Below, piece by piece: positions 41,780 through 49,932 of a stretch of 64,000 nt of DNA. Source of the stretch: Leifsonia sp052114085 (GTDB lineage: Bacteria > Actinomycetota > Actinomycetes > Actinomycetales > Microbacteriaceae); the NCBI RefSeq assembly GCF_052114085.1, contig NZ_JBFREB010000001.1, forward strand, positions 2,790,001 to 2,854,000, written 5' to 3'. The translations under genes were made by a program, and so were the position numbers. Under the pieces are notes generated by a model, which did not search any database, was not told the DNA's origin, and saw only the letters and a list, made by a program, of their open reading frames with translations. Within the stretch, counting starts at the first letter, position 1. Each line of letters opens with the position of its first letter.

Positions 41780-41917
41780 GGGGCCCATTGTGCACTCGGC
41801 CACCGACGCGCAGAAGTGGCCACATCCATGGGCCCGTCGAGATGTCCACAGGTCGCCGCGATCCTCCCGGCAATGACGGTGGCTCCCCGTAATGTTGAGC
41901 CCGATCGAGGAGGTGCC

Positions 41918-43279
41918 GTGCCGAAGGCGTCCATCAACTACCGCTGCTCCGAATGCGGGTGGAACACGGCCAAATGGGTCGGCCGCTGTCCCGACTGCGA
42001 TTCGTGGGGCACGGTCGCCGAGACGGCCCAGCCCACTGGTGTGCTCCGCGCGCTCAAGCCGGTCACCATCGTCGCCGGCCGAGAGGCGCGGTCCATCGCC
42101 GACATCCAGGCCGATGGCGTGCAGCGACGCCCGAGTGGCATCGGCGAGTTCGACCGGGTGCTCGGCGGCGGCATCGTGCCCGGCGCGGCCATCCTGCTGA
42201 GTGGGGAGCCCGGCGTCGGCAAGTCGACGCTGCTTCTCGAGGTCGCATCCCGAGCCGCGCGCGCCCGCAATCGTGTGCTCTATGTGAGCGCGGAAGAGTC
42301 GGTGAGCCAGGTCAGGATGCGCGCCGAGCGCACCGGCGCGGTCCACGACGAGCTGTACCTGGCCTCCGAGACCGACCTCGCAACGATCGTGGCGCAGATC
42401 GACGCCGTCGATCCGTCCCTGGTCATCGTCGACTCGGTGCAGACCGTGTCGAGCAGTTCGGCCGAGGGAATGGTGGGCGGTCCGAGCCAGGTGCGAGAGG
42501 TGGCCAGCGCGCTCGTCCGGATCGCCAAAGAACGCGACCTCCCCATCCTCATCGTGGGGCACGTCACGAAAGACGGTTCGATCGCCGGGCCGCGAACGCT
42601 CGAACACTTGGTGGATGTGGTCTGCCAGTTCGAGGGCGATCGGCACACCGCGCTCCGGTTCGTGCGAGCGCTGAAAAACCGGTTCGGCCCGACCGACGAG
42701 GTCGGCTGCTTCGAGATGGCCGGCGACGGCATCGCCGAGGTGACCGATCCGAGCGGGCTGTTCCTGAGCCGCACCACGACTCCCGTGTCCGGCACGTGCG
42801 TGACCGTCGCGATGGAAGGTCGCCGACCACTCCCGGTCGAAGTGCAGGCGCTCGTCGTCGGCACGTCCGCACCCAACCCACGCCGCGTCACCAACGGTGT
42901 GGATGCGTCCCGCGTTGCGATGCTCCTCGCCGTGCTCGAGCGCCGAGCCGGTATCAAGCTGGGCGACAAAGACGTCTACGTCTCGACCGTCGGGGGTGTG
43001 CGCTTGGCCGAGCCGGGTGCCGACCTGGCGATCGCCCTCGCCATCGCCTCCGCGGCGACCGAGCGTGCGATCCCGCACACGCTCGCGGCGTTCGGCGAGA
43101 TCAGCCTGGCCGGTGAGGTCCGGCCCGTCGTCAGCGGCAAGCAGCGCACGGCTGAAGCCGCACGACTCGGCTTCACCACCCGAGTGGACGACCGGAGCGC
43201 GTCCATCCGCGAAGCACTGCGGCTCGCCTTCGCGTCCGCCACGACCGAACGGGAACGGGAGCTCGACGCGGCGTTCTGA
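41918..43279 (+). CDS. radA: DNA repair protein RadA (453 aa)
   Basis: The N-terminal C4 zinc finger is 'YRCSECGW' plus 'GRCPDCDSW'. The RecA-like core has Walker A GEPGVGKST and the RadA-specific 'LKNRFGPTDE', and the C-terminal Lon-like domain has 'PRRVTNGVDASRVAMLLAVL'. RadA drives branch migration during recombination repair. GTG 41918 has a strong GAGGAGGT site; the long frame upstream is a shadow of the hydrolase gene. Divergent from the alpha/beta hydrolase with 138 bp between. Confidence 0.97.
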   Translation: MPKASINYRCSECGWNTAKWVGRCPDCDSWGTVAETAQPTGVLRALKPVTIVAGREARSIADIQADGVQRRPSGIGEFDRVLGGGIVPGAAILLSGEPGVGKSTLLLEVASRAARARNRVLYVSAEESVSQVRMRAERTGAVHDELYLASETDLATIVAQIDAVDPSLVIVDSVQTVSSSSAEGMVGGPSQVREVASALVRIAKERDLPILIVGHVTKDGSIAGPRTLEHLVDVVCQFEGDRHTALRFVRALKNRFGPTDEVGCFEMAGDGIAEVTDPSGLFLSRTTTPVSGTCVTVAMEGRRPLPVEVQALVVGTSAPNPRRVTNGVDASRVAMLLAVLERRAGIKLGDKDVYVSTVGGVRLAEPGADLAIALAIASAATERAIPHTLAAFGEISLAGEVRPVVSGKQRTAEAARLGFTTRVDDRSASIREALRLAFASATTERERELDAAF

Positions 43280-43347
43280 GGTCGTCGAAACCGTCGGCCC
43301 ACGTTCGACGTCATGGTGACGACGTCCATTCACCGAAAGGAACGACC

Positions 43348-43701
43348 ATGCCGCAGTACGCCATCTTCATCTACTCCGACACCACGGCGGAGCACGACGA
43401 CGCCGAGCTCGCCGAACACGACCAGCACTCCGCCGACCTCATCAGCTCGGGCGCCCTCACCGCGGCGTATGCGCTCGGCTCCTCATCCACCGCCAAAACG
43501 CTGCGCCGTGATGGCATCACCGACGGCCCATACACCGAAAGCAAAGAGATCATCGCGGGCATCGGCATCATCGAGGCGACCGACCTGGATGCGGCACTCG
43601 CCCTTGCCCGCCAGAACCCCGCGATGCGACACGGCGCGGGAGTCGAGGTGCGCGAGATCGTCGGCGCCTACACGCGCGGTGACGAGGTCACTGCAGAATG
43701 A
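43348..43701 (+). CDS. YCII-domain protein (117 aa)
   Basis: Small alpha/beta ferredoxin-like fold with the YCII/DGPF signature 'ITDGPYTESKEIIAGIGII' and 'DLDAALALARQNPA'. ATG 43348 has GAAAGGA upstream. YCII proteins are often encoded next to sigma factors or act as small dehydrochlorinase-like enzymes; no such context exists here. Its end overlaps the convergent membrane-protein gene by 14 bp. Confidence 0.85.
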   Translation: MPQYAIFIYSDTTAEHDDAELAEHDQHSADLISSGALTAAYALGSSSTAKTLRRDGITDGPYTESKEIIAGIGIIEATDLDAALALARQNPAMRHGAGVEVREIVGAYTRGDEVTAE

Positions 43702-44320
43702 TCTGCTTCGTCTCCGAGCTCTTGATGCCCGAGACGCTGGTCTCCAGGTGGTACGAGGCACCCGCCGCCGGCACCTGTGGCCGGTCCGCCTGACACGTGG
43801 ACGGGTCAGACCGGGTGCGGTCCCAGGTGATGGGCGCCTGGGACGAGATCGTCTTGCCGGGCTGCAGAAGCACCTCCGCATCCACCTTGTCGCTCTGGCA
43901 GTCCGTCGACTTCCAGTACACCTCCGACCCGCTGGTGATCGTGAACACCTGCTGAGCCGTCCCGGCGTCGATCGTGCACGCCGCCGACCCGGTGTTCGTC
44001 AAGGCGACGGAAAGCTGCGGAAGTTCACCGGCCGCGTACGTGTCCTTGTCCGTGACCGCCTCGACCTTCACGTCAGCCGGTTTGCACGGCTGCCCGTCGG
44101 CCGACGCGCTGCTGGTCGGGATGCTCGTCGCGGCTGGAGCGGGAGTGTTCGTCGACGCGGCTCCCGACTTCGGCGCCGGCTCACCGTTCGACGCGCCGGG
44201 GCGAACGACGATGAGGACGATCACGACGACGACAGCGATCACACCGATGAGGACGATGAGCCGGCGGCGCCAATAGACGCTGCTCGGCTGGGGGCCGACC
44301 GGATTCTTGAACGTCGACAT
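43688..44320 (-). CDS. Membrane-anchored protein with BsuPI/Ig-like domain, unknown function (210 aa)
   Basis: One membrane helix (about 20–42) after a short cytoplasmic tail, a Ser/Thr/Pro/Ala-rich spacer (about 43–75), then a beta-sandwich with 'LSVALTNTGSAACTIDAG' and 'ITSGSEVYWKSTDCQS' like BsuPI or DUF4232-type exported domains; four Cys could form disulfides. A TATAGT hexamer is exactly 6 nt before ATG 44320, so the message is probably leaderless. Probably exposed outside the membrane; similar proteins are common in Microbacteriaceae. Confidence 0.72.
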   Translation of the reverse strand: MSTFKNPVGPQPSSVYWRRRLIVLIGVIAVVVVIVLIVVRPGASNGEPAPKSGAASTNTPAPAATSIPTSSASADGQPCKPADVKVEAVTDKDTYAAGELPQLSVALTNTGSAACTIDAGTAQQVFTITSGSEVYWKSTDCQSDKVDAEVLLQPGKTISSQAPITWDRTRSDPSTCQADRPQVPAAGASYHLETSVSGIKSSETKQIILQ

Positions 44321-44383
44321 GACCGCACTATAACCAGCGACACGCCGCCGTAACGGCAGGCGCGCCCGCCGAACGGGTAGCGC

Positions 44384-44899
44384 TCAGAGACGCTTCAGCA
44401 TGCGGGTGTTGCCGAGAGTGTTGGGCTTCACCCGCGCGAGATCGAGGAACTCGGCGACGCCCTCGTCGTGCGAGCGTACGAGCTCCGCGTAGAGCTGCGG
44501 GTCGACCGTCTCCGCGCCCATGTCGACGAACCCGTTGCGAGCGAAGAAGCCCACCTCGAAGGTCAGGCAGAACAGTCGATCGAGCCCCAGCTCACGCGCG
44601 TCCGCCTCCAGCCGGCCCAGCAGCGAACGTCCGACACCCTTGCCGAGCCACTCGTCTGAGACGGCGAGGGTGCGCACTTCCCCCAGGTCGCTCCACATCA
44701 CATGCAGCGCCCCGCACCCGATGAGGCGGCCATCGGCGTCCTCCGCCACCCGGAACTCCTGCACCGCCTCGTAGAAGGTGACCGTCTCCTTGCCCAGCAG
44801 GATGCGACGCTGCACGAGCGGCTCCACCAGCTCCTGGATGCGCTGGACGTCGCCCGTCCGCGCCCGCCGGATGATGAACCCTGGTCCGCTCTCGCTCAC
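44384..44899 (-). CDS. GNAT amino-acid N-acetyltransferase, ArgA-type (171 aa)
   Basis: The GNAT acetyl-CoA site reads 'VRTLAVSDEWLGKGVGRSLL', and the family-specific 'FCLTFEVGFFARNGFVDMG' follows. It resembles the short actinobacterial N-acetylglutamate synthases that start arginine synthesis. It starts at GTG 44899 with TAGGGT (44911–44906) 6 nt before it. It lies downstream of clpC but behind a hairpin terminator, so it is a separate unit. Confidence 0.85.
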   Translation of the reverse strand: MSESGPGFIIRRARTGDVQRIQELVEPLVQRRILLGKETVTFYEAVQEFRVAEDADGRLIGCGALHVMWSDLGEVRTLAVSDEWLGKGVGRSLLGRLEADARELGLDRLFCLTFEVGFFARNGFVDMGAETVDPQLYAELVRSHDEGVAEFLDLARVKPNTLGNTRMLKRL

Positions 44900-44926
44900 C
44901 GTTCCACCCTACCGAGTGCGGAAACA

Positions 44927-44964
44927 CAGAACTGCCGGCGCCCATTCGGGCACCGGCAGTTCTG
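44927..44964. terminator. Hairpin terminator after clpC
   Basis: CAGAACTGCCGG (44927–44938) pairs with CCGGCAGTTCTG (44953–44964), with an inner GCCC/GGGC pair. It begins 13 bp beyond the clpC stop. Confidence 0.8.
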
Positions 44965-44977
44965 GTGAAGCTGACGC

Positions 44978-47500
44978 TCAGTCGTTCGCGGCGAGGTCCG
45001 GCGTGGCCGGTCCGGTGCCGATCGCGGCGGCGGCGTTGATCCCCGCACCGATCGGCTCCTTGCGGGCCGTCGTCGTGAAGACGAACTCGCCGTCGGCGAA
45101 GTCGACGTGGACGTGGTCGCCCGAGTTCAGCTCGCCGTGCAGGATCTTCTCGCTCAGACGGTCCTCGATCTCGTGCTGGACCGCGCGACGCAGCGGGCGG
45201 GCGCCGAGTGTCGGGTCGAACCCGACCTCGATCAGCCGCTCCTTCGCCGGGAGCTCCAGCTCGATGGTCATGTCGCGGTCGAGCAGACGGGTCGACAGCC
45301 GCTTGATGAACAGGTCGACGATCTGCAGGAGCTCGCTCTTGTCCAGCTGCGGGAAGACGATGATCTCGTCGACACGGTTCAGGAACTCGGGCTTGAAGTT
45401 CTTCTTCAGCTCCTCGTAGACCTTCCCGCGCATCCGGTCGTAACCGGTCTGCGAGTCGCCTTCGATCACGAACCCGACCGGACCGCCGGAGATGTCCTTC
45501 GTTCCGAGGTTGGTGGTCATGATGATCACGGTGTTCTTGAAGTCGACCACGCGACCCTGACCGTCCGTCAGACGTCCCTCCTCCAGAATCTGGAGCAGCG
45601 AGTTGAAGATGTCCGGGTGCGCCTTCTCGATCTCGTCGAACAGCACGACGCTGAACGGCTTGCGGCGGACCTTCTCGGTGAGCTGGCCGCCCTCTTCGAA
45701 GCCGACGAATCCGGGAGGGGCACCGAACAGTCGGGAGACCGTGTGCTTCTCGCCGTACTCCGACATGTCGAGCGAGATCATCGCCGACTCGTCGTCGAAC
45801 AGGAACTCGGCGAGCGCCTTCGCCAGCTCGGTCTTACCGACACCGGTGGGGCCGGCGAAGATGAACGAACCGGACGGACGCTTCGGGTCCTTGAGGCCCG
45901 CACGGGTGCGGCGGATGGTCTTGGAGAGCGCCGCGATGGCCTCCTCCTGACCGATGACGCGCTGGTGCAGCGCCTTCTCCATGAAGACGAGTCGAGCCGA
46001 CTCCTCCTCGGTGAGCTTGAACACCGGGATCCCCGTTGCCTGCGCCAGCACCTCGGCGATGAGTCCCTCATCCACCTCGGCCGTGGTCTTCACGTCGCCC
46101 GAGCGCCACTGCTTCTCGAGGCGCAGACGCTCGCCGAGGAGGTTCTTCTCCTCGTCGCGCAGGCTTGCGGCCTTCTCGAAGTCCTGGTCCTCGATCGCGG
46201 CCTCCTTCTGGGAGCGGACTCCGGCGATCTTGTCGTCGAACTCGCGCAGCTCCGGCGGCGCCGACAGGATCGACAGGCGCAGGCGGGCGCCGGCCTCGTC
46301 GATCAGGTCGATCGCCTTGTCCGGGAGGAAGCGGTCCTGGATGTACCGGTCGGCGAGGTTCGCTGCCGAGACGATCGCACCATCGGTGATGGACACCTTG
46401 TGGTGCGCCTCGTAGCGGTCGCGCAGCCCTTTGAGGATGTTGATCGTGTGCGGCAGCGACGGCTCGTTCACCTGGATGGGCTGGAAGCGGCGCTCGAGCG
46501 CGGCATCCTTCTCGAAGTGCTTGCGGTACTCGTCGAGCGTGGTCGCGCCGATGGTCTGCAGCTCGCCGCGGGCGAGCAGCGGCTTCAGGATGCTGGCCGC
46601 GTCGATCGCGCCCTCAGCGGCACCGGCCCCGACGAGCGTGTGGATCTCGTCGATGAAGGTGATGATGTCGCCGCGGGTGCGGATCTCCTTGGTGACCTTC
46701 TTCAGGCGCTCCTCGAAGTCGCCGCGGTAGCGGGAGCCGGCGATGAGCGAGCCGAGGTCGAGCGTGTACAGCTGCTTGTCCTTCAGCGTCTCGGGGACGT
46801 CGCCGCGGACGATCGCCTGCGCAAGACCCTCGACGACGGCGGTCTTGCCGACGCCGGGCTCACCGATCAGCACGGGGTTGTTCTTGGAGCGGCGCGACAG
46901 GATCTGCATGACGCGCTCGATCTCCTTCTCGCGCCCGATGACCGGGTCGAGCTTGTTGTCGCGCGCGGCCTGCGTGAGGTTGCGGCCGAACTGGTCGAGG
47001 ATCTGGCTACCGGCCTGCGCGGTCTGCTGATCGTTGCCGCCGACCTGGACCTGCTCCTTGCCCTGGTAACCGGACAGCAGCTGGATCACCTGCTGACGGA
47101 CGCGGTTGAGGTCGGCTCCCAGCTTCACGAGCACCTGGGCGGCGACGCCCTCGCCCTCGCGGATCAGGCCGAGCAGGATGTGCTCGGTGCCGATGTAGTT
47201 GTGGCCGAGCTGCAACGCCTCGCGGAGGCTGAGCTCGAGCACCTTCTTGGCGCGCGGGGTGAAGGGGATGTGGCCGGTCGGCTGCTGCTGGCCCTGGCCG
47301 ATGATGTCCTGGACCTGCTCGCGGACGGCGTCCAGCGAGATGCCGAGCGACTCGAGCGCCTTCGCGGCGACGCCCTCACCCTCGTGGATCAGGCCGAGCA
47401 GGATGTGCTCGGTCCCGATGTAGTTGTGGTTGAGCATCTTGGCCTCTTCCTGGGCCAAGACGACGACACGGCGGGCGCGGTCGGTGAATCTCTCGAACAT
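44978..47500 (-). CDS. clpC: ATP-dependent Clp protease ATPase subunit ClpC (840 aa)
   Basis: Two N-terminal Clp_N repeats ('LNHNYIGTEHILLGLIHEG' and 'LGHNYIGTEHILLGLIREG'), then AAA module 1 (GEPGVGKT), a UVR-type middle segment, AAA module 2 (GPTGVGKT, 'VVLFDEIEKAHPD') and the C-terminal D2-small domain. It unfolds proteins for ClpP. ATG 47500 has GAGGAG upstream; the frame upstream of it is not coding. The box at 47581–47598 fits control by ClgR. Confidence 0.97.
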   Translation of the reverse strand: MFERFTDRARRVVVLAQEEAKMLNHNYIGTEHILLGLIHEGEGVAAKALESLGISLDAVREQVQDIIGQGQQQPTGHIPFTPRAKKVLELSLREALQLGHNYIGTEHILLGLIREGEGVAAQVLVKLGADLNRVRQQVIQLLSGYQGKEQVQVGGNDQQTAQAGSQILDQFGRNLTQAARDNKLDPVIGREKEIERVMQILSRRSKNNPVLIGEPGVGKTAVVEGLAQAIVRGDVPETLKDKQLYTLDLGSLIAGSRYRGDFEERLKKVTKEIRTRGDIITFIDEIHTLVGAGAAEGAIDAASILKPLLARGELQTIGATTLDEYRKHFEKDAALERRFQPIQVNEPSLPHTINILKGLRDRYEAHHKVSITDGAIVSAANLADRYIQDRFLPDKAIDLIDEAGARLRLSILSAPPELREFDDKIAGVRSQKEAAIEDQDFEKAASLRDEEKNLLGERLRLEKQWRSGDVKTTAEVDEGLIAEVLAQATGIPVFKLTEEESARLVFMEKALHQRVIGQEEAIAALSKTIRRTRAGLKDPKRPSGSFIFAGPTGVGKTELAKALAEFLFDDESAMISLDMSEYGEKHTVSRLFGAPPGFVGFEEGGQLTEKVRRKPFSVVLFDEIEKAHPDIFNSLLQILEEGRLTDGQGRVVDFKNTVIIMTTNLGTKDISGGPVGFVIEGDSQTGYDRMRGKVYEELKKNFKPEFLNRVDEIIVFPQLDKSELLQIVDLFIKRLSTRLLDRDMTIELELPAKERLIEVGFDPTLGARPLRRAVQHEIEDRLSEKILHGELNSGDHVHVDFADGEFVFTTTARKEPIGAGINAAAAIGTGPATPDLAAND

Positions 47501-47580
47501 GTCTACTCCTCGGCGACACCGTTGCAGGTTCGGCGTCGATACAAAGAGAGTAACCACCGCTTCCCCGCCTTCGTGGCCCT

Positions 47581-47598
47581 GTTCGCCATGGGCGTGAC
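47581..47598 (-). promoter_or_regulatory. ClgR-like box upstream of clpC
   Basis: On the minus strand GTCACGCCCATGGCGAAC fits the ClgR consensus (WNNWCGCYNANRGCGWWS, from memory) in all but one specified position. It is 81–98 bp upstream of the clpC start. ClgR activates clp genes in related actinobacteria. Confidence 0.5.
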
Positions 47599-47630
47599 GC
47601 GGCTGGCGCGGGCGGGCGGATTGTGCAGGG

Positions 47631-48053
47631 TCAGCCTTGGCGGGTGGGAAGGGTGAGGGTGGTGTCGGGCATGACCACCTTCACCTCCGCGGTCTTCGTG
47701 ATGCGCTCAGGAGTACTGAAGACGGTGGTGTGCGGGACGATGTCGTGGGTGCAGATCCCACCGGGTGCGGGCGCGAGCGTGGCCGTGATGGTGTCGTCAG
47801 CGGTGGCGGCGACGTTCTGCACTTTCGGCGGGCAGGTCGAGCTGCCGTACAGCACGATGGCGAACTGCGTTCCGTCTTCCAGCCAGGCAGTCCAGGAGGC
47901 GCCTCCCGCGCTGCTCGCAGGCGCGTCGACCCCCTTCGGTTCTCCCGCGTAGCCTTCGAGCGGCCTGCTCGGCGCTGTGCTGCACCCGGCGAGGACCGCG
48001 ACGGTCGCGAGCGCTGCGATGGCGGAGACGAGACGGGGGACGGTCCGGGGCAC
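47631..48053 (-). CDS. Small lipoprotein of unknown function (140 aa)
   Basis: Signal peptide with lipobox VLAGC (Cys24), then a beta-rich domain with 'FAIVLYGSSTCPPKVQNVAA' and 'ICTHDIVPHTTVFSTPER' whose two Cys could pair. GTG 48053 has TAGAAT (48065–48060) exactly 6 nt upstream, suggesting a leaderless message. No family recognised. Divergent from the pirin gene with 58 bp between. Confidence 0.78.
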   Translation of the reverse strand: MPRTVPRLVSAIAALATVAVLAGCSTAPSRPLEGYAGEPKGVDAPASSAGGASWTAWLEDGTQFAIVLYGSSTCPPKVQNVAATADDTITATLAPAPGGICTHDIVPHTTVFSTPERITKTAEVKVVMPDTTLTLPTRQG

Positions 48054-48111
48054 GGGACCATTCTAGGAAAGGACCGCTGAGAGTGACGAGCCAGACGCCT
48101 AGGATGCCGCT

Positions 48112-49083
48112 ATGAGCAACCTCGAGCGCGACCCCGTCGAGGTGGTGGCCACCGATGTGCTCACCGCGGCGAGGGTCGAGATCCTGGAGCCGCGCGATGT
48201 GCCGCTCGGCGGACCTCGCGCGATGACCGTGCGCCGCACCCTCCCCCAGCGCCGGCGATCGCTCATCGGCGCCTGGTGCTTCATCGACCATTACGGACCC
48301 GACGACGTGTCGTCGACCGGGGGGATGCGCGTTCCGCCGCACCCGCACACCGGCCTGCAGACGGTCAGCTGGCTCTTCGAAGGCGAGATCGACCACCGGG
48401 ACAGCGTCGGCAGCCACGCCCTGGTGCGCCCCGGCGAACTCAACCTGATGACGGCGGGACGCGGGATCAGCCACTCGGAGGTGTCGACGCCGGGAACGCT
48501 GCGCCTGCACGGCGTACAACTGTGGGTCGCGCTGCCCGCGGCATCCCGGAACATCGCCCCGTTCTTCGAGCACCACGCACCCGTGCCGGGACGCATCGGG
48601 TCGGCCACCGTGCGGACGTTCGTCGGCGCCCTCGCGGGCAGCGGGACCACCGCGACGGTGTTCTCGCCGCTGGTGGGAGCCGAACTCCTGGTGCCCGGTG
48701 GGGCCACGATCGACGTGCCGCTTGACCCGTCTTTCGAACACGGCATCCTGATCGACACGGGGGATGTCACCGTCGACGACGTCGCCGTCCCCGTCTCACA
48801 CCTCGCCTACCTGCCCCCCGGACGAACGAGCGTGCCAGTGCGGGCCGACTCCGACGCGCGCGTGGTGCTGCTCGGAGGCGAGCCGTTGCGCGAGCAGATC
48901 GTGATGTGGTGGAACTTCATCGGGCGCAGCCACGACGATGTGGTCGCATTTCGCGCCGACTGGCAGAGCGAGGTCATCGCCGGAGGCGATCCGAACGGCC
49001 GCTTCGGTTCGGTGGACGGGTACGACGGTCCACCCCTCCCGGCGCCGGAGCTTCCGACGGTTCGGCTTCGCCCGCGCGGCTGA
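48112..49083 (+). CDS. Pirin-family protein (323 aa)
   Basis: A bicupin with the Fe-binding N-terminal half: 'WCFIDHYGPDDVS', 'PPHPHTGLQTVSWLFEGEI', 'MTAGRGISHSEVS' give the three His and Glu ligands. The C-terminal cupin contains 'GSATVRTFVGAL'. Pirins are quercetin-2,3-dioxygenase-like or regulatory. ATG 48112 has TAGGAT (48100–48105) 6 nt upstream, fitting a leaderless message. Confidence 0.9.
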   Translation: MSNLERDPVEVVATDVLTAARVEILEPRDVPLGGPRAMTVRRTLPQRRRSLIGAWCFIDHYGPDDVSSTGGMRVPPHPHTGLQTVSWLFEGEIDHRDSVGSHALVRPGELNLMTAGRGISHSEVSTPGTLRLHGVQLWVALPAASRNIAPFFEHHAPVPGRIGSATVRTFVGALAGSGTTATVFSPLVGAELLVPGGATIDVPLDPSFEHGILIDTGDVTVDDVAVPVSHLAYLPPGRTSVPVRADSDARVVLLGGEPLREQIVMWWNFIGRSHDDVVAFRADWQSEVIAGGDPNGRFGSVDGYDGPPLPAPELPTVRLRPRG

Positions 49084-49177
49084 CTGTTCTCGTCCACAGC
49101 TCCGGCCCTTCGCTCCTTCTCCACGGCTTTGCGCTGTCGCGGCCTCGACGCCTCCGAACAGGCGAGCATTGAGTCAT

Positions 49178-49222
49178 GTGCATGCAAAACTCTTGAATCT
49201 GCATGCACTGACCATCTACCCT
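49178..49222 (+). promoter_or_regulatory. Operator and promoter of the toxin–antitoxin pair
   Basis: GTGCATGCA (49178–49186) and TGCATGCAC (49200–49208) form a perfect 9-bp dyad with a 13-nt spacer, a likely antitoxin-binding operator. TTGAAT (49193–49198) and TACCCT (49217–49222), 18 nt apart, resemble -35 and -10. The antitoxin ATG starts 6 nt after the latter, so the transcript is probably leaderless. Confidence 0.65.
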
Positions 49223-49228
49223 GGACCT

Positions 49229-49510
49229 ATGGGAGTCACCGTGCAAGTAAGAGATCTGGACCCGGCCGTCAACGAGCGACTGAAGGGGGCTGCGGCCGCC
49301 AAGGGGCTGTCGTACTCCGAGTTCCTACGGAGAGAGCTCACCCGCGTCGCCGAAAAACTGCGCATCGATGAGCGCTGGAACGAATTGAAGTCGTCTCAGC
49401 ACCTCGAGGCGAAGCTGCTGGCCGCGAAGGCCGACCTGCGACGGCCGCTGCTCGATGTCTCGACCGAAGAGATCGTCCAGGGCATCCGAGAAGATCGGGA
49501 CAGCCGATGA
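49229..49510 (+). CDS. Antitoxin, ribbon-helix-helix FitA/VapB type (93 aa)
   Basis: The N-terminal strand plus two helices, 'VTVQVRDLDPAVNERLKGAA' then 'GLSYSEFLRRELTRVA', form a ribbon-helix-helix DNA-binding domain; the C-terminal 'DVSTEEIVQGIREDRDSR' part would plug the toxin active site. The ATG 49229 sits 6 nt after a -10-like hexamer with no ribosome site, fitting a leaderless message. It overlaps the PIN toxin start by 4 bp (ATGA). It likely binds the dyad at 49178–49208 together with the toxin. Confidence 0.85.
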   Translation: MGVTVQVRDLDPAVNERLKGAAAAKGLSYSEFLRRELTRVAEKLRIDERWNELKSSQHLEAKLLAAKADLRRPLLDVSTEEIVQGIREDRDSR

Positions 49511-49920
49511 AGGCCGCCGTTGTCGACTGCAGCGCATTCGTCGAACTGTTGACGACAGAGGGCCTGATCGCGTTCGAAGACAATGCGGAACTCGCGGACT
49601 GCATTCTCGTGGCCCCGCATCTTCTCGATCCGGAGTTCCTCAGTGCTGTGCGCCGTCAAGCGATGGCGCGCCCACAACAGAATTCGGACTGGGAGCGTGT
49701 CATTCTGGCGTTCTACCAGCTCGACATAATGCGCATGGAGCATGAGCCGCTCTGGGCAGAGGCATGGCGGTGGCGCGACAACCTCACCGCCTACGACGCC
49801 ATGTATGTCGCGCTCGCCCACCTGTTGGAGCTTCCCTTGGTGACGGCCGACGAACGGCTTGCCTCCGTGGCGGCACGCTGGTGCGAAGTGCGGCGGGTCA
49901 GCGAGCTGCAGGCGGCCTGA
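49507..49920 (+). CDS. PIN-domain toxin, VapC/FitB type (137 aa)
   Basis: A PIN ribonuclease fold with the acidic metal site D7 ('VVDCSAFVEL'), E43 ('PEFLSAVRR'), D97 ('AYDAMYVALA') and D115 ('TADERL'). Such toxins cut tRNA or rRNA when the antitoxin is lost. It starts at ATG 49507, overlapping the antitoxin stop. Convergent with the cardiolipin synthase gene; the stops are 12 bp apart. Confidence 0.88.
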   Translation: MKAAVVDCSAFVELLTTEGLIAFEDNAELADCILVAPHLLDPEFLSAVRRQAMARPQQNSDWERVILAFYQLDIMRMEHEPLWAEAWRWRDNLTAYDAMYVALAHLLELPLVTADERLASVAARWCEVRRVSELQAA

Positions 49921-49932
49921 GGAGGTTGCTGT

